Shown: positions 26,366 to 36,099 of the stretch, one piece after another
How positions within the stretch are numbered: the stretch's first letter is position 1
Layout: every line of letters begins with the position of its first letter
Assembly (NCBI RefSeq): GCF_000960475.2
Contig: NZ_JZDQ02000012.1
Span: 90,289-154,288 of the forward strand
DNA from: Nocardioides luteus
Lineage (GTDB): Bacteria > Actinomycetota > Actinomycetes > Propionibacteriales > Nocardioidaceae
DNA length: 64,000 nt
Direction of reading: 5' to 3'
Translations under genes and position numbers: made by a program
Notes under the pieces: generated by a model
Told to the model about the DNA's origin: nothing
What the model saw: the letters and a program-made list of their open reading frames with translations, nothing else
Database searches by the model: none

Positions 26366-27517
26366 TCAGATCCAGTTGCGGCGGCGGAAGAGGATGTAGA
26401 GCACGACGTTGACGGTCAGCATCAGCCCGAGCGCCATGAAGTAGCCGTAGCGCCACTGCAGCTCGGGCATGAAGTCGAAGTTCATCCCGTAGACGGTGCC
26501 GACCAGGGTGGGCGCGAACAGGATCGCCGCCCAGCCGGAGATCTTCTTGACCTCGTCGTTCTGCTGCACGCTGAGCTCGCTGAGCGCCTTCATCTCCTCG
26601 TTCTGCTGCTGGGCGACGAGCGTGGCGTTGACGGTGAGGATGTCGCGCAGCAGGTTGCGGAACTCGTCGATCTGCTCGACGGTGCCGATCACGTGGTCCT
26701 CGACGTCGCGCAGGTAGCGCTGGAGCTCCTCATCGGTGCGGTACTTGGAGAACCCGGCGGCGAGGGAGCGTACGACGCCCAGCAGGGGACGGGTCGCCCG
26801 CTGGAACTCGACCACCTCGCGGGAGAGCTCGTAGATGCGGCGGGACACCTGGGTGTCGCCGCGGAACATCTCGGTCTCGATCTCGTCGATGTCGTTGGCG
26901 AGACCGGCCACGACCGGCGCGTAGCCGTCGACGACGCGGTCGAGGATGGCGTACAGCACCGCCTCCGGGCCGAGGCGGAGCAGATCCGGGTTGCTCTCCA
27001 TGCGGCGGCGTACGGGGGAGAGGTCGGGCTGGGCACCGTGGCGCACGGTGAGCACGAAGTCGGGGCCGACGAAGAGGTGCAGCTCACCGAAGTCGATGTC
27101 CTCGGTCTCGTCGACGTACCAGGCCGCCCGCAGCACCACGAACAGGGTGTCGTCGTAGCGCTCGATCTTCGGCCGCTGGTGGGCCAGGATCGCGTCCTCC
27201 ACGGCCAGCTCGTGCAGGCCGAACTCCTCGGCCAGCGAGGCCAGCTCATGCTGGTTTGGCTGGTAGAGGCCGATCCAGGCCATCGCGTCGGCGTGCTCGT
27301 GGAGCGAGCGGTAGGTGTCGGCCAGCGTCGAGGGTGAGTCGACGCGGTCGCCGCCGACGTAGACGGCGCTGTCGATCATGCTGCCGCGCGTCACCGGCGT
27401 CGGCATCGAGGACCGACCGCCTCCGCCCTGCGGTGAGGTCGTCGGCGGAATCTTCGGCGGGTCGGAGCGGCGCTGCTTGGTGAGGGCGCGCAGGGACTTG
27501 AACGGGCGCTCGGACAT
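26366..27517 (-). CDS. corA: CorA-family magnesium/divalent cation transporter
   Basis: 383 residues. A long cytoplasmic N-terminal domain (about 1-315) ends in two membrane helices, the first closing with the diagnostic YGMNF motif at the pore and the loop MPELQWRYGYF. The protein ends with the basic FRRRNWI. CorA channels form pentamers that import Mg2+ down its gradient and are gated by cytoplasmic Mg2+. AGGAGG 5 bases before the ATG is a strong ribosome binding site. A short reading frame 90 bases upstream may be a leader peptide. Confidence 0.93.
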   Translation of the reverse strand: MSERPFKSLRALTKQRRSDPPKIPPTTSPQGGGGRSSMPTPVTRGSMIDSAVYVGGDRVDSPSTLADTYRSLHEHADAMAWIGLYQPNQHELASLAEEFGLHELAVEDAILAHQRPKIERYDDTLFVVLRAAWYVDETEDIDFGELHLFVGPDFVLTVRHGAQPDLSPVRRRMESNPDLLRLGPEAVLYAILDRVVDGYAPVVAGLANDIDEIETEMFRGDTQVSRRIYELSREVVEFQRATRPLLGVVRSLAAGFSKYRTDEELQRYLRDVEDHVIGTVEQIDEFRNLLRDILTVNATLVAQQQNEEMKALSELSVQQNDEVKKISGWAAILFAPTLVGTVYGMNFDFMPELQWRYGYFMALGLMLTVNVVLYILFRRRNWI

Positions 27518-27607
27518 GGTGGCCTCCTGGATGCTGCGAGCGAGCGGGACGGCGACGAACAGACGCGTCGCGCCGGCCCGGGCACGTTCTCCAGGTGTCC
27601 GGACCGG

Positions 27608-27643
27608 TCAGGGCGAGGTGGTACTCGGAGGTTGACCGTCCAT
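27608..27643 (-). CDS. Candidate 11-residue leader peptide of corA
   Basis: The ORF encodes MDGQPPSTTSP and then stops. A near-perfect AGGAGGT (plus-strand 27651-27657) lies 7 bases before its ATG. The stop is 90 bases before corA on the same strand. It contains a Pro-Pro pair and ends in Pro at the stop codon, features of ribosome-stalling leader peptides. The SD sequence can pair with CCACCTC inside the ORF. The same frame remains open upstream to 27835, so it could also be the end of a longer ORF. Confidence 0.4.
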   Translation of the reverse strand: MDGQPPSTTSP

Positions 27644-27830
27644 GCCGGCCACCTCCTCTCTTCCTCGCTCGCGGGGCTGCAGCCCGGATGCCTCGTTCGT
27701 ACGGATCCACGTCCGCACCGGGACATCGTAGGTCCAGCGCGCTCGGCTCAGGTAGTCGTGGCGGCAGAGCGGTGTGAGCGTGGTCTGCGGCTCGCCGTCC
27801 TCTGGGCGCTCAGGCATCCGGGACGGCCGG

Positions 27831-27879
27831 GTCAAGGATGCGTCAAGCGCGCGACGTACGTCGTCAGGAAACCGTCAAG
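27831..27879 (+). promoter_or_regulatory. Four phased GTCAAG repeats, probable KdpE site
   Basis: GTCAAG at 27831, GTCAAG at 27842, GTCAGG at 27863 and GTCAAG at 27874. Starts are spaced 11, 21 and 11 bp, so all lie on one helix face. OmpR/PhoB-type response regulators bind tandem 11-bp direct repeats, and KdpE is of that class. The array is 41 bp before the first kdp gene. Confidence 0.6.
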
Positions 27880-27919
27880 GCGGGCGGTCCGCGCCCGCGC
27901 ACGGGCATGCAATGGAGCC

Positions 27920-28066
27920 GTGCTAGATCTCGTCTACATCCTCATCACGCTGGTGTCCTTCGCCGGGCTCGCCGCGTTGGTCGGAGTCATCGACCGACGT
28001 CTGGACGACCCGTCGGACACCGACGTCGCCCCCACTGAGACCGAGACGCGGACGGTGAGCCGATGA
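27920..28066 (+). CDS. kdpF: Small KdpF-type subunit of the Kdp complex
   Basis: 48 residues. One membrane helix, [27 protein letters not shown], is followed by an acidic tail; KdpF is usually about 30 residues, so the tail is extra. KdpF stabilises the KdpFABC K+ pump in the membrane. The GTG start follows GGAG by 2 bases, and the stop overlaps the kdpA start (ATGA). Identity rests on position and topology. Confidence 0.8.
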   Translation: MLDLVYILITLVSFAGLAALVGVIDRRLDDPSDTDVAPTETETRTVSR

Positions 28067-29727
28067 ACACCGTCGTCGCCGCCGTCCTTCAGGTTGCCGT
28101 CCTGATCGCCGCGCTGGCTCTTGCGGTCCCGTTCCTGGGCCGATACCTCGCCCACATCTACACCACCGAGAAGCACCTGCGCGTCGAGAAGGTGGTCTAC
28201 CGGGTGCTGCGCGTCGACCCCGACGCGGACCAGCGCTGGCGCTCGTATGCGCTCGCGGTGCTCGGGTTCTCCCTGGTCGGGATCCTGTTCCTCTACCTCC
28301 TCGCGCGGGTGCAGCAGTGGCTGCCGCTGAGCCTCGGCTTCGACCCGTTCCCCAGCGACGGCGCCTGGAACACCGCGGTGTCGTTCGTGACCAACACCAA
28401 CTGGCAGTGGTACTCGGGCGAGGCCGCCGCGGGGAACCTGCTCCAGATGGCCGGCCTGACCGTGCAGAACTTCGTCTCCGCCGCGGTCGGCATGTCGGTC
28501 GCGGCAGCCTTCGCGCGCGGGCTCGCCCGTGGGCGCGGCAACGGTCGCGTCGGCAACTTCTGGGCAGACCTCGTCCGCACCACCCTGCGCGTCCTGCTGC
28601 CGATCTCGTTCGTCGGCGCGCTGGTGCTCGTGGGCTTCGGCGCGATCCAGAACCTCCGGGCCGACCTGGCGATGACCACACTGGACGGCGGACAGCAGAT
28701 CCTCACCTCCGGGGCGATCGCCAGCCAGGAGGTGATCAAGGAGCTCGGCACCAACGGCGGCGGCCCCTACAACGTGAACTCGGCGCACCCGTTCGAGAAC
28801 CCGACCCCGTTCACGAACCTCCTGGAGATCTTCCTGCTCCTGGTGATCCCGTTCGCGATGGCCTGGGCGTTCGGGCTCATCGTGAAGGACCGGCGCCAGG
28901 GTGGCGCCGTGCTCGCCACGATGGCGACCCTGTGGCTCGGCGCGGTCGGCCTGCTGACCTGGGCCGAGATCGCCGGGCCCGGCACCGCTCCGCAGCTCGC
29001 CGGTGGCGCGATGGAGGGCAAGGAGGCCCGCTTCGGCGAGGCCGCCTCGGCGCTCTTCGCATCGTCGACGACCGGCACCTCGACCGGTGCCGTCAACGCG
29101 ATGCACGACAGCCTCACCGCCCCGGGCGGTGGGATCGCGATGTTCAACATGATGCTCGGGGAGGTGGCGCCGGGCGGCGTCGGCTCCGGGCTCTACGGGA
29201 TGCTCATGCTGGCCATCGTCACGGTCTTCCTGTGCGGCCTGATGGTGGGGCGTACGCCGGAGTACCTGGGCAAGAAGATCGGCCAGCGCGAGATCGTCCT
29301 GGTCGCCCTCTACATCCTGGCCACGCCGATCCTGGTGCTGGTCGGTGCCGCGGTCGCGGTGAGCTTCCCGGCCGGACCGGCAGGGATGCTCAACTCGGGC
29401 GCCCACGGCTTCTCCGAGGCGTTGTACGCCGTGACGTCGGCCGCCAACAACAACGGCTCCGCCTTCGGCGGGCTGACCGCGGGCACTCCGTTCTGGAACA
29501 CCCTGCTCGGTGTGCTCATGCTCTTCGGGCGGTTCCTGCCGATCGTCTTCGTGCTCGGCCTGGCCGGTCGTTTCGCGACGACGCAGCACCTGCCCGCCGG
29601 CGCCGGCACCCTGCCCACCCATCGGCCGCTCTTCGTCGTGCTGCTCACCGGCGTCGCGCTGGTCGTGGTCGGCCTGACGTACGTCCCTGCTCTTGCCCTC
29701 GGTCCGATCGTGGAGTCGCTGTCATGA
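28063..29727 (+). CDS. kdpA: Potassium-transporting ATPase subunit A
   Basis: 554 residues, the K+-selective channel-like subunit of KdpFABC. It has about ten helices and four selectivity-loop regions, including [45 protein letters not shown] and [14 protein letters not shown], all typical of KdpA. Its last bases overlap the kdpB start (ATGA). It forms part of the kdpFABC operon followed by the sensor-regulator genes. Confidence 0.97.
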   Translation: MNTVVAAVLQVAVLIAALALAVPFLGRYLAHIYTTEKHLRVEKVVYRVLRVDPDADQRWRSYALAVLGFSLVGILFLYLLARVQQWLPLSLGFDPFPSDGAWNTAVSFVTNTNWQWYSGEAAAGNLLQMAGLTVQNFVSAAVGMSVAAAFARGLARGRGNGRVGNFWADLVRTTLRVLLPISFVGALVLVGFGAIQNLRADLAMTTLDGGQQILTSGAIASQEVIKELGTNGGGPYNVNSAHPFENPTPFTNLLEIFLLLVIPFAMAWAFGLIVKDRRQGGAVLATMATLWLGAVGLLTWAEIAGPGTAPQLAGGAMEGKEARFGEAASALFASSTTGTSTGAVNAMHDSLTAPGGGIAMFNMMLGEVAPGGVGSGLYGMLMLAIVTVFLCGLMVGRTPEYLGKKIGQREIVLVALYILATPILVLVGAAVAVSFPAGPAGMLNSGAHGFSEALYAVTSAANNNGSAFGGLTAGTPFWNTLLGVLMLFGRFLPIVFVLGLAGRFATTQHLPAGAGTLPTHRPLFVVLLTGVALVVVGLTYVPALALGPIVESLS

Positions 29728-31811
29728 CCCAGTTCAACGTCCTTTCCCCCACTCCTGACACCGACGCGGCCCAGGAGCACCACCACGAGCGGCACCCGGT
29801 GCCGGCGGCGAGCGGCGTGCTCTCGCTCGCCCAGATCCGGGAGGCCCTACCGGGCGCCTTCCGCAAGCTCGACCCGCGGCTGTTGGTCGCCACCCCGGTC
29901 ATGCTGGTGGTCGAGGCCGGCGCGGTGGTGACCACCGTGCTGTCGATCCTCGACCCGAGCGTGATGGGCTGGCTGGTCACGGCCTGGCTGTGGCTGACCG
30001 TGATCTTCGGCAACCTGGCCGAGTCGGTCGCGGAGGGCCGAGGCAAGGCCCAGGCGGCCAGCCTGCGCGCGCTGCAGACCGAGACCTCCGCCCGGCGGCT
30101 GCGCCCGGACGGCAGCGAGGAGGCGGTCGCCTCCACGTCGCTGCGGGCGGGTGACACGGTGGTGGTCACCGCGGGGGAGCGGATCCCCGGCGACGGTGAC
30201 ATCATCGAGGGCGTCGCCTCGGTCGACGAGTCGGCGGTCACCGGCGAGAGCGCACCCGTGATCCGGGAGTCGGGCGGTGACCGGTCCGCGGTTACCGGAG
30301 GCACGACGGTGCTCTCCGACCGGATCGTGGTGCGGATCACCTCCGATCCCGGCCACTCCTTCGTCGACCGGATGATCGCGCTGGTCGAGGGGTCCGAGCG
30401 GCAGCGTACGCCCAACGAGATGGCCCTCAACGTGCTGCTCTCGACCCTGACGGTCATCTTCGTGGTCGTCTGCGGGACGCTCTACTTCCTCGCCGACCAC
30501 TCCGGCGCCCACCAGTCGTGGCTGGTGCTCATCGCACTGCTGGTCTGCCTGATCCCGACCACCATCGGCGCTCTGCTGAGTGCGATCGGCATCGCCGGCA
30601 TGGACCGGCTCGTACGCCGCAACGTCCTGGCGATGTCGGGAAGGGCGGTCGAGGCGGCCGGTGACGTCGACGTGCTCCTGCTCGACAAGACGGGCACGAT
30701 CACCTACGGCAACCGGCAGGCCACCGAGATCATCCCGGTCACCGGAGTCACCCTGACCGCGGTCGAGAACGCCGCGGTGCAGGCGAGCCTGGCCGACCTG
30801 ACGCCGGAGGGACGCAGCATCCTGCACCTCGTCGGACGCAGCGCCGCCGGCCCGTCCGGTGCGACCATGGTCGAGTTCTCCGCGACGACCAGGATGAGCG
30901 GCCTGGACGCGCCCGACCTGATGATCCGCAAGGGCGCTGCGTCCGCGGTGGCCGCCTGGGTGGAGGAGAACGGCGGCACCGTTCCGCCCGAGACGTACGT
31001 GATCGCCGGGGACATCAGCGCCGAGGGCGGTACGCCGCTCGTCGTCGCCGAGCAGCGAGACCGCGAGCGCGCGCGGGTGCTGGGCGTCGTGCACCTCAAG
31101 GACGTCGTCAAGGACGGCATCCGGGAGCGGTTCGACGAGATGCGCGCCATGGGCATCCGTACGGTGATGATCACCGGCGACAACGCCGTCACGGCCGCGG
31201 CCATCGCCAAGGAGGCAGGGGTCGACGACTTCCTCGCCGAGGCGACACCGGAGGACAAGCTGGCGCTGATCCGGAAGGAGCAGCGTGGTGGCCGGATGGT
31301 CGCGATGTGCGGCGACGGCACCAACGACGCTCCCGCGCTGGCCCAGGCCGACGTCGGGGTGGCGATGAACACCGGCACCACCGCGGCCAAGGAGGCCGGC
31401 AACATGGTGGACCTCGACTCCGACCCGACCAAGCTCATCGACGTGGTCGAGATCGGCAAGCAGCTGCTCATCACCCGTGGTGCCCTGACCACCTTCTCGG
31501 TGGCCAACGACATCGCGAAGTACTTCGCGATCCTGCCGGCGATGTTCGTGGTCGCCTTCCCGCAGCTCGAGGTGCTCAACATCATGCGGCTCTCGACGCC
31601 GGAGTCCGCCATCGTCTCGGCGGTCGTCTTCAACGCGCTGATCATCGTCGCGCTGATCCCGCTGGCGCTCCGCGGCGTGCGCTACCGGCCCGCCTCGGCC
31701 GTCGAGCTGCTGCGCCGCAACATCCTCCTCTACGGCGTCGGCGGCCTGATCGCTCCCTTCGTGGGCATCAAGCTCCTCGACCTCGTCATCTCTCTCATCC
31801 CAGGACTGTGA
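29724..31811 (+). CDS. kdpB: Potassium-transporting ATPase ATP-binding subunit B
   Basis: 695 residues, a P-type ATPase. The phosphorylated Asp is D321 in [12 protein letters not shown]. The actuator motif appears as [13 protein letters not shown], the hinge as [16 protein letters not shown] and the nucleotide domain carries KGAASAV. It drives K+ uptake through KdpA. The ATG overlaps the kdpA stop. A His-rich N-terminal stretch (EHHHERH) is unusual but short. Confidence 0.97.
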   Translation: MTQFNVLSPTPDTDAAQEHHHERHPVPAASGVLSLAQIREALPGAFRKLDPRLLVATPVMLVVEAGAVVTTVLSILDPSVMGWLVTAWLWLTVIFGNLAESVAEGRGKAQAASLRALQTETSARRLRPDGSEEAVASTSLRAGDTVVVTAGERIPGDGDIIEGVASVDESAVTGESAPVIRESGGDRSAVTGGTTVLSDRIVVRITSDPGHSFVDRMIALVEGSERQRTPNEMALNVLLSTLTVIFVVVCGTLYFLADHSGAHQSWLVLIALLVCLIPTTIGALLSAIGIAGMDRLVRRNVLAMSGRAVEAAGDVDVLLLDKTGTITYGNRQATEIIPVTGVTLTAVENAAVQASLADLTPEGRSILHLVGRSAAGPSGATMVEFSATTRMSGLDAPDLMIRKGAASAVAAWVEENGGTVPPETYVIAGDISAEGGTPLVVAEQRDRERARVLGVVHLKDVVKDGIRERFDEMRAMGIRTVMITGDNAVTAAAIAKEAGVDDFLAEATPEDKLALIRKEQRGGRMVAMCGDGTNDAPALAQADVGVAMNTGTTAAKEAGNMVDLDSDPTKLIDVVEIGKQLLITRGALTTFSVANDIAKYFAILPAMFVVAFPQLEVLNIMRLSTPESAIVSAVVFNALIIVALIPLALRGVRYRPASAVELLRRNILLYGVGGLIAPFVGIKLLDLVISLIPGL

Positions 31812-31819
31812 TCACTGCC

Positions 31820-32431
31820 ATGAACGACATCTACGCCCTCATGCGGCACTCCTGGGCAGGGCTCCGGGTGCTCATCGCCGCCACCCTCCTGCTCGGTCTC
31901 GGCTATCCGCTCCTCGTCACCGGCGTCGCCCAGGTCGCCTTCCCCTGGCAGGCCAACGGCTCGCTGGTGACGGCCGACGGGAGCCGCACCACCGACCCGT
32001 CCGAGGCCGCGGGGTCCGTCCTACTCGGGCAGGTCAGCGACGACTCTGCGCTGTTCTACCCGCGGCCCTCCGCCGCCGGTGACGGCTACGACACGATGTC
32101 CACCTACGGCTCCAACCTCGGTCCCGAGGAGCCGGCGCTGATCAAGGCGATCAAGGAGCGCAAGGCCGAGGTCGCCGCCCGCGAGGGCGTCACGGCCGAC
32201 GAGGTGCCCGCCGACGCGGTCACCGCCTCCGCCTCCGGCCTCGACCCGCACATCTCCCCGGCCTACGCCTCGCTCCAGGTCGCTCGGGTGGCCGAGGCCA
32301 ACGGCCTCCCGGAGGCGAAGGTGCGTGAGCTGGTCGAGGAGAGCACCGAGGGACGTACGGCGGGAGTGCTCGGAGAGGCGCGCGTCAACGTGCTCCTGCT
32401 CAACATCGCTGTGAAGCAGGCGGCACACTGA
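31820..32431 (+). CDS. kdpC: Potassium-transporting ATPase subunit C
   Basis: 203 residues with one N-terminal membrane helix (VLIAATLLLGLGYPLLVTGVAQ) and an outer domain with the KdpC signatures SALFYPRPSAAG and ASGLDPHISPAYASLQVARVA. It holds the pump together and assists nucleotide binding. GTG 31808, which overlaps the kdpB stop, is an in-frame alternative start adding four residues. Confidence 0.95.
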   Translation: MNDIYALMRHSWAGLRVLIAATLLLGLGYPLLVTGVAQVAFPWQANGSLVTADGSRTTDPSEAAGSVLLGQVSDDSALFYPRPSAAGDGYDTMSTYGSNLGPEEPALIKAIKERKAEVAAREGVTADEVPADAVTASASGLDPHISPAYASLQVARVAEANGLPEAKVRELVEESTEGRTAGVLGEARVNVLLLNIAVKQAAH

Positions 32432-32436
32432 TCCTC

Positions 32437-34971
32437 GTGAGCATCAGTCGCAGGGCGGAGACGCCGGCCGCGCCCAGGCGCGGCCGGCTCACCGTCTACC
32501 TCGGCGCGGCGCCGGGGGTGGGAAAGACGTACGCGATGCTGGGCGAGGCGAGACGGCGAGCGGCACGCGGGACGGACGTGGTCATCGGGTACGTGGAGAC
32601 CCACGACCGCGTGCACACCACCGAGATGCTGGAGGGACTCGAGGTGATCCCGCGCCGGGAGATCGGCTACCGCGGGACGACGTTCACCGAACTCGACGTC
32701 GAGGCTGTGATCGCCCGCGACCCGAAGGTGGTCTGCATCGACGAGCTCGCGCACACCAACGTGCCCGGCAGCCGCCACACCAAACGGGCCCAGGACGTCG
32801 AGCAGATCCGGGCGGCCGGCATCGACGTGATCACCACCGTCAACATCCAGCACCTGGAGTCGCTCAACGACGAGGTCGAGCGGATCACCGGCGTACGTCA
32901 GCGGGAGACCGTGCCGGACGAGGTGGTCCGCACCGCCGACCAGATCCAGCTCGTCGACATGGCGCCCGACGCGCTGCGGCGGCGGATGGCGCACGGCAAC
33001 ATCTACAAGCCCGACAACATCGACGCGAGCCTGACCTCCTACTTCCGGGTCGGCAACCTGACCGCGCTGCGCGAGCTGGCGCTGCTGTGGCTGGCCGACC
33101 GGGTCGACGACGCTCTCGGCGACTACCGGCGCGAGCACCGGATCGAGCACCCGTGGCCGACCAAGGAGCGGATCGTGGTGGCGGTCACCGGTGGACCGGA
33201 GTCGGAGACGCTGCTGCGGCGGGCGGCCCGGCTCTGCCAGCGCGCGAAGGGGTCCGAGCTGCTGGCGGTGCATGTGGTCACCGCCGACGGACTGGCCCGT
33301 CCGGAGGCCGGGTCGATCGAGCGCGTCCAGGCGCTGACCGCGTCGCTCGGCGGCACCTTCCACAGCGTCGTCGGCGAGGACGCGGCCGCCGCCGTCGTCG
33401 ACTTCGCCACCGGCGCCAACGCCACCATGATCATCGTCGGCGTCTCCCGTCACGGGCGGCTGCGCCGGCTCTTCACCGGCACCACCGGAGACCGGATCGC
33501 GGCCGCGGCCGGGTCGATCGACGTACACCTCGTCACCCACGACGAGATCGCCCGTGGGTCGCGGGTCCGTGGTGGCCTCGGCTCACCGCTCAGCCGCACC
33601 CGGCAGGTCCTGGGCTGGCTGTGCGCCGTGCTGGTGCCGCTCGGCCTGGTGTGGCTGCTCCACCACGACGGCATCGAGGGCCCGATCTCCGGCCAGCTTC
33701 CGCTGGCCAGCATGCTGCTGCTGGCCGCGACGGTCCTGGTCGCCATGATCGGTGGGAGGTGGCCGGCGGTGGTCGCCGCGCTCGCCGGGTTCGGACATCT
33801 GAACTGGTGGTTCACCCCGCCGGTGCACAAGGTCACCATCGCCGAGCCGCGCAACCTGGTGATGCTGGTGATCTTCGTGGCGGTCGCGGTCGGCGTCGCC
33901 ACGGTCGTCGACCGCGCCTCGCGGCGCGCGGACGAGGCCCGCCAGGCCAGGGGAGAGGCGGCGACCATGGGGGCGCTGTCGCGCTCCGTGCTCACCGGCC
34001 AGGACACCGCCGAGGCGATCGTGAGCCGGGTGCGCGAGACGTTCGCCCAGCAGGCGGTGGTGCTGCTGGAGGAGACCCCGCAGGGGTGGGTGCGGATGGC
34101 GGGTGCCGGGATCGGCTATCCCGCGGAACCGGACCAGGGCGACGCCCAGGTCGCGGTCGACGAGACCCACGTGATCGTCCTGCGTGGCACCCCGCTGCGG
34201 GCACGCGACCGACGCGTCCTGGAGGCCTTCGCGCTCCAGACGTCGCTGGTCCTGGAGCATCGGCGGCTGCGTGACCAGGCCGATCGCGCGCTCGCCCTGG
34301 AGCGTGCGGAGCAGACCTCGACGGCGCTCCTCCGAGCGGTCTCCCACGACCTGCGTACGCCGCTGGCGACGATGCGCGCCGCCCTCGACGGCCTGCTCGT
34401 GGGCCGGGTGCCGGAGGAGGACCGCAAGGAGCTCGTCGAGTCGGCCGCCTCCTCCGCCGACCAGCTGGAGTCGCTGATCGACAACCTCCTCGACCTCTCC
34501 CGGGTCGAAGCGGGGCTGGTCCACCCCGCGATGCGGGACGTCAGCCTGGAGGAGTCGCTGCCGATGGCCGTCGCCGGCCTGCCCCCGGGCTCGATCGCCT
34601 TCGAGGTCGGCGAGGACACCCCGCTCGTACGCACCGACTCCGGCCTCCTGGAGCGCATCGTCGCCAACCTGGTGAGCAACGCCGTCCGGGTGTCGACCGG
34701 CGAGCCGGTGCGGGTCCTGGCGCACGAGACCCCGGAGACTGTGGAGGTGATGATCGTCGATCGTGGACCGGGCGTGCCCGAGGAGCAGCGGGAGCGGATG
34801 TTCGAGCCGTTCCAGCGGCTCGACGACACCTCGGCCGGCGGGCTGGGACTCGGCCTGGCGGTCGCCCGCGGACTCAGCGAGGCGCTCGGGATCAGGCTCA
34901 CGGCCGAGGACACCCCGGGTGGGGGACTGACCATGGTCGTCGCGGTGCCGCGGGCGAGGAGCGCCCGATGA
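32437..34971 (+). CDS. kdpD: Sensor histidine kinase KdpD
   Basis: 844 residues. The N-terminal KdpD domain has Walker A GAAPGVGKTYAML and the motif ELAHTNVPGSRHTKR; a USP-like domain follows (about 245-365), then about four membrane helices (390-490), a GAF-like region and the kinase core with phosphoacceptor H637 in AVSHDLRTPLATM, N-box NLVSNAVRVS and GLGLGLAVARG. It senses K+ limitation or ionic strength and phosphorylates KdpE. The GTG start lies 5 bases after the kdpC stop, and the end overlaps kdpE. Confidence 0.95.
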   Translation: MSISRRAETPAAPRRGRLTVYLGAAPGVGKTYAMLGEARRRAARGTDVVIGYVETHDRVHTTEMLEGLEVIPRREIGYRGTTFTELDVEAVIARDPKVVCIDELAHTNVPGSRHTKRAQDVEQIRAAGIDVITTVNIQHLESLNDEVERITGVRQRETVPDEVVRTADQIQLVDMAPDALRRRMAHGNIYKPDNIDASLTSYFRVGNLTALRELALLWLADRVDDALGDYRREHRIEHPWPTKERIVVAVTGGPESETLLRRAARLCQRAKGSELLAVHVVTADGLARPEAGSIERVQALTASLGGTFHSVVGEDAAAAVVDFATGANATMIIVGVSRHGRLRRLFTGTTGDRIAAAAGSIDVHLVTHDEIARGSRVRGGLGSPLSRTRQVLGWLCAVLVPLGLVWLLHHDGIEGPISGQLPLASMLLLAATVLVAMIGGRWPAVVAALAGFGHLNWWFTPPVHKVTIAEPRNLVMLVIFVAVAVGVATVVDRASRRADEARQARGEAATMGALSRSVLTGQDTAEAIVSRVRETFAQQAVVLLEETPQGWVRMAGAGIGYPAEPDQGDAQVAVDETHVIVLRGTPLRARDRRVLEAFALQTSLVLEHRRLRDQADRALALERAEQTSTALLRAVSHDLRTPLATMRAALDGLLVGRVPEEDRKELVESAASSADQLESLIDNLLDLSRVEAGLVHPAMRDVSLEESLPMAVAGLPPGSIAFEVGEDTPLVRTDSGLLERIVANLVSNAVRVSTGEPVRVLAHETPETVEVMIVDRGPGVPEEQRERMFEPFQRLDDTSAGGLGLGLAVARGLSEALGIRLTAEDTPGGGLTMVVAVPRARSAR

Positions 34972-35654
34972 GCCGCGTACTCGTCGTCGATGACGAGCCT
35001 GCTCTGCTGCGGGCGCTCGCCATCAACCTTCGTGCCGCCGGCTGGGAGGTCGAGACCGCGACCGACGGGCGCTCGGCGCTCGCCGCCGTGGCGGCAACCC
35101 ATCCCGATGTCGTGCTTCTCGACCTCGGGCTCCCCGACCTGGACGGCACCGAGGTGATCGAGGGGCTGCGGGGCTGGACCCAGGTGCCGGTGGTCGTGCT
35201 CTCCGCGCGCCAGCACGGTGACGACAAGGTCGAGGCGCTCGACCTGGGCGCCGACGACTACGTCACCAAGCCGTTCGCGATGAACGAGCTGATGGCGCGT
35301 CTGCGGGCGGCGGTCAGGCGCTCCCAGGAGTCCGCGCCGCCGGCCGCGACCACCCTGACCGTCGGTGACCTGGAGATCGACTTCGCCCGCAAGCGGGTGC
35401 ACAAGGCGGGCTCGGACGTACGACTGACGCCGACCGAGTGGTCCTTCCTGGAGCTGCTCGCCCGCAACGTCGGCCGGCTGGTCCCACGCGACCAGATCCT
35501 CAAGGAGGTCTGGGGCCCCGCCTACGCGAAGGAGACCCACTACCTGCGCGTCTATGCCGCCCAGCTGCGCCGCAAGCTCGAGGACGACCCCTCGCACCCG
35601 CGCTACCTGGTCACCACCCCGGGGGTGGGTTACACCCTGGATCCGGGGGAGTAG
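34968..35654 (+). CDS. kdpE: Response regulator KdpE
   Basis: 228 residues: an N-terminal receiver with phosphoacceptor D52 (VVLLDLGLPDLDG), switch residues and the conserved Lys in DDYVTKPFAM; a C-terminal OmpR winged helix (LTPTEWSFLELLARNVGRLVPRDQILKEVWG). It would activate kdpFABC through the phased repeats at 27831-27879. Its last 25 bases overlap the end of a convergent small membrane protein gene. Confidence 0.95.
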   Translation: MSRVLVVDDEPALLRALAINLRAAGWEVETATDGRSALAAVAATHPDVVLLDLGLPDLDGTEVIEGLRGWTQVPVVVLSARQHGDDKVEALDLGADDYVTKPFAMNELMARLRAAVRRSQESAPPAATTLTVGDLEIDFARKRVHKAGSDVRLTPTEWSFLELLARNVGRLVPRDQILKEVWGPAYAKETHYLRVYAAQLRRKLEDDPSHPRYLVTTPGVGYTLDPGE

Positions 35655-35953
35655 AGCGAGGCCACGATCCCCAGGGCCAGGAGCAGCGCCAGGTGGCGCA
35701 GGTCGCTGGCGGCGAAGGTCAGCTGACCGCCGGTGTTGACCGCGAACCCGGTGACCAGGCCCCAGCCGGTCAACGCCAGCAGCAGGGCGTACGGCACGGT
35801 CAGGGTCAGCGCGGCACCGGTGCTCAGCGCGACCATGGTGATCAGCCAGGCCGAGGAGCCGACGCCGACGACGGTGAGGACCGCAGTGGCGACCAGCAGG
35901 ACGGCGGCTGCCGCTGCGGCGCGTACCGCCGTGACCTTCTCCAGCAGCTCCAT
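35630..35953 (-). CDS. Small hypothetical membrane protein
   Basis: 107 residues with three predicted helices (AAAAVLLVATAVLTVVGVG, WLITMVALSTGAALTLTVPY and LALLLALGIVASLY). There is no recognised family. It is convergent with kdpE and overlaps it by 25 bases; that arrangement and the absence of a known homologue make this a moderate call. If real, expression could interfere with kdpE by antisense. Confidence 0.5.
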   Translation of the reverse strand: MELLEKVTAVRAAAAAAVLLVATAVLTVVGVGSSAWLITMVALSTGAALTLTVPYALLLALTGWGLVTGFAVNTGGQLTFAASDLRHLALLLALGIVASLYSPGSRV

Positions 35954-36003
35954 ACCGCCAGCCTGCGCTCGTCATCAGGCTCCGGCGGGCGTCCGCACGC
36001 TTC

Positions 36004-36042
36004 CCTGACACCCGGCCCGCGGAATCTTGACGGAATCCTTAC
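36004..36042 (-). promoter_or_regulatory. KdpE-like repeats before the APC-type carrier
   Basis: Read on the minus strand, GTAAGG (36042-36037), GTCAAG (36031-36026) and GTCAGG (36009-36004) are spaced 11 and 22 bp. The first two belong to an 11-bp direct repeat of plus-strand sequence GGAATC(T/C)TKAC (36021-36042). This resembles the kdp repeats and lies 58 bp before the next gene. The assignment is weaker than at kdp. Confidence 0.4.
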
Positions 36043-36099
36043 GCCTTCCCGCGGGGCTCGGATGACGCATCGGGGTCGATCGGGCTGAAGAATTGAAGC

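Larger units (their letters stand above)
27518..27919. other. 402-base gap between divergent corA and kdp
   Basis: No long gene is supported here. On the minus strand it contains the corA leader with a tiny ORF (27608-27643); on the plus strand it contains the kdp control region with four GTCAAG-type repeats (27831-27879). I looked for M-box and c-di-AMP (ydaO) riboswitch cores and could not recognise either. Confidence 0.5.

Noticed and set aside
27608..27835. A 75-codon gene on the minus strand upstream of corA
   Set aside because: There is no good ribosome binding site at its start and no family resemblance. Only its last 12 codons have a strong start signal, so I called just the mini-ORF.
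27518..27919. A riboswitch (M-box for corA or ydaO/c-di-AMP for kdp) in the corA-kdp gap
   Set aside because: I could not identify the conserved core of either class on either strand. A covariance search (Rfam models) would decide it.
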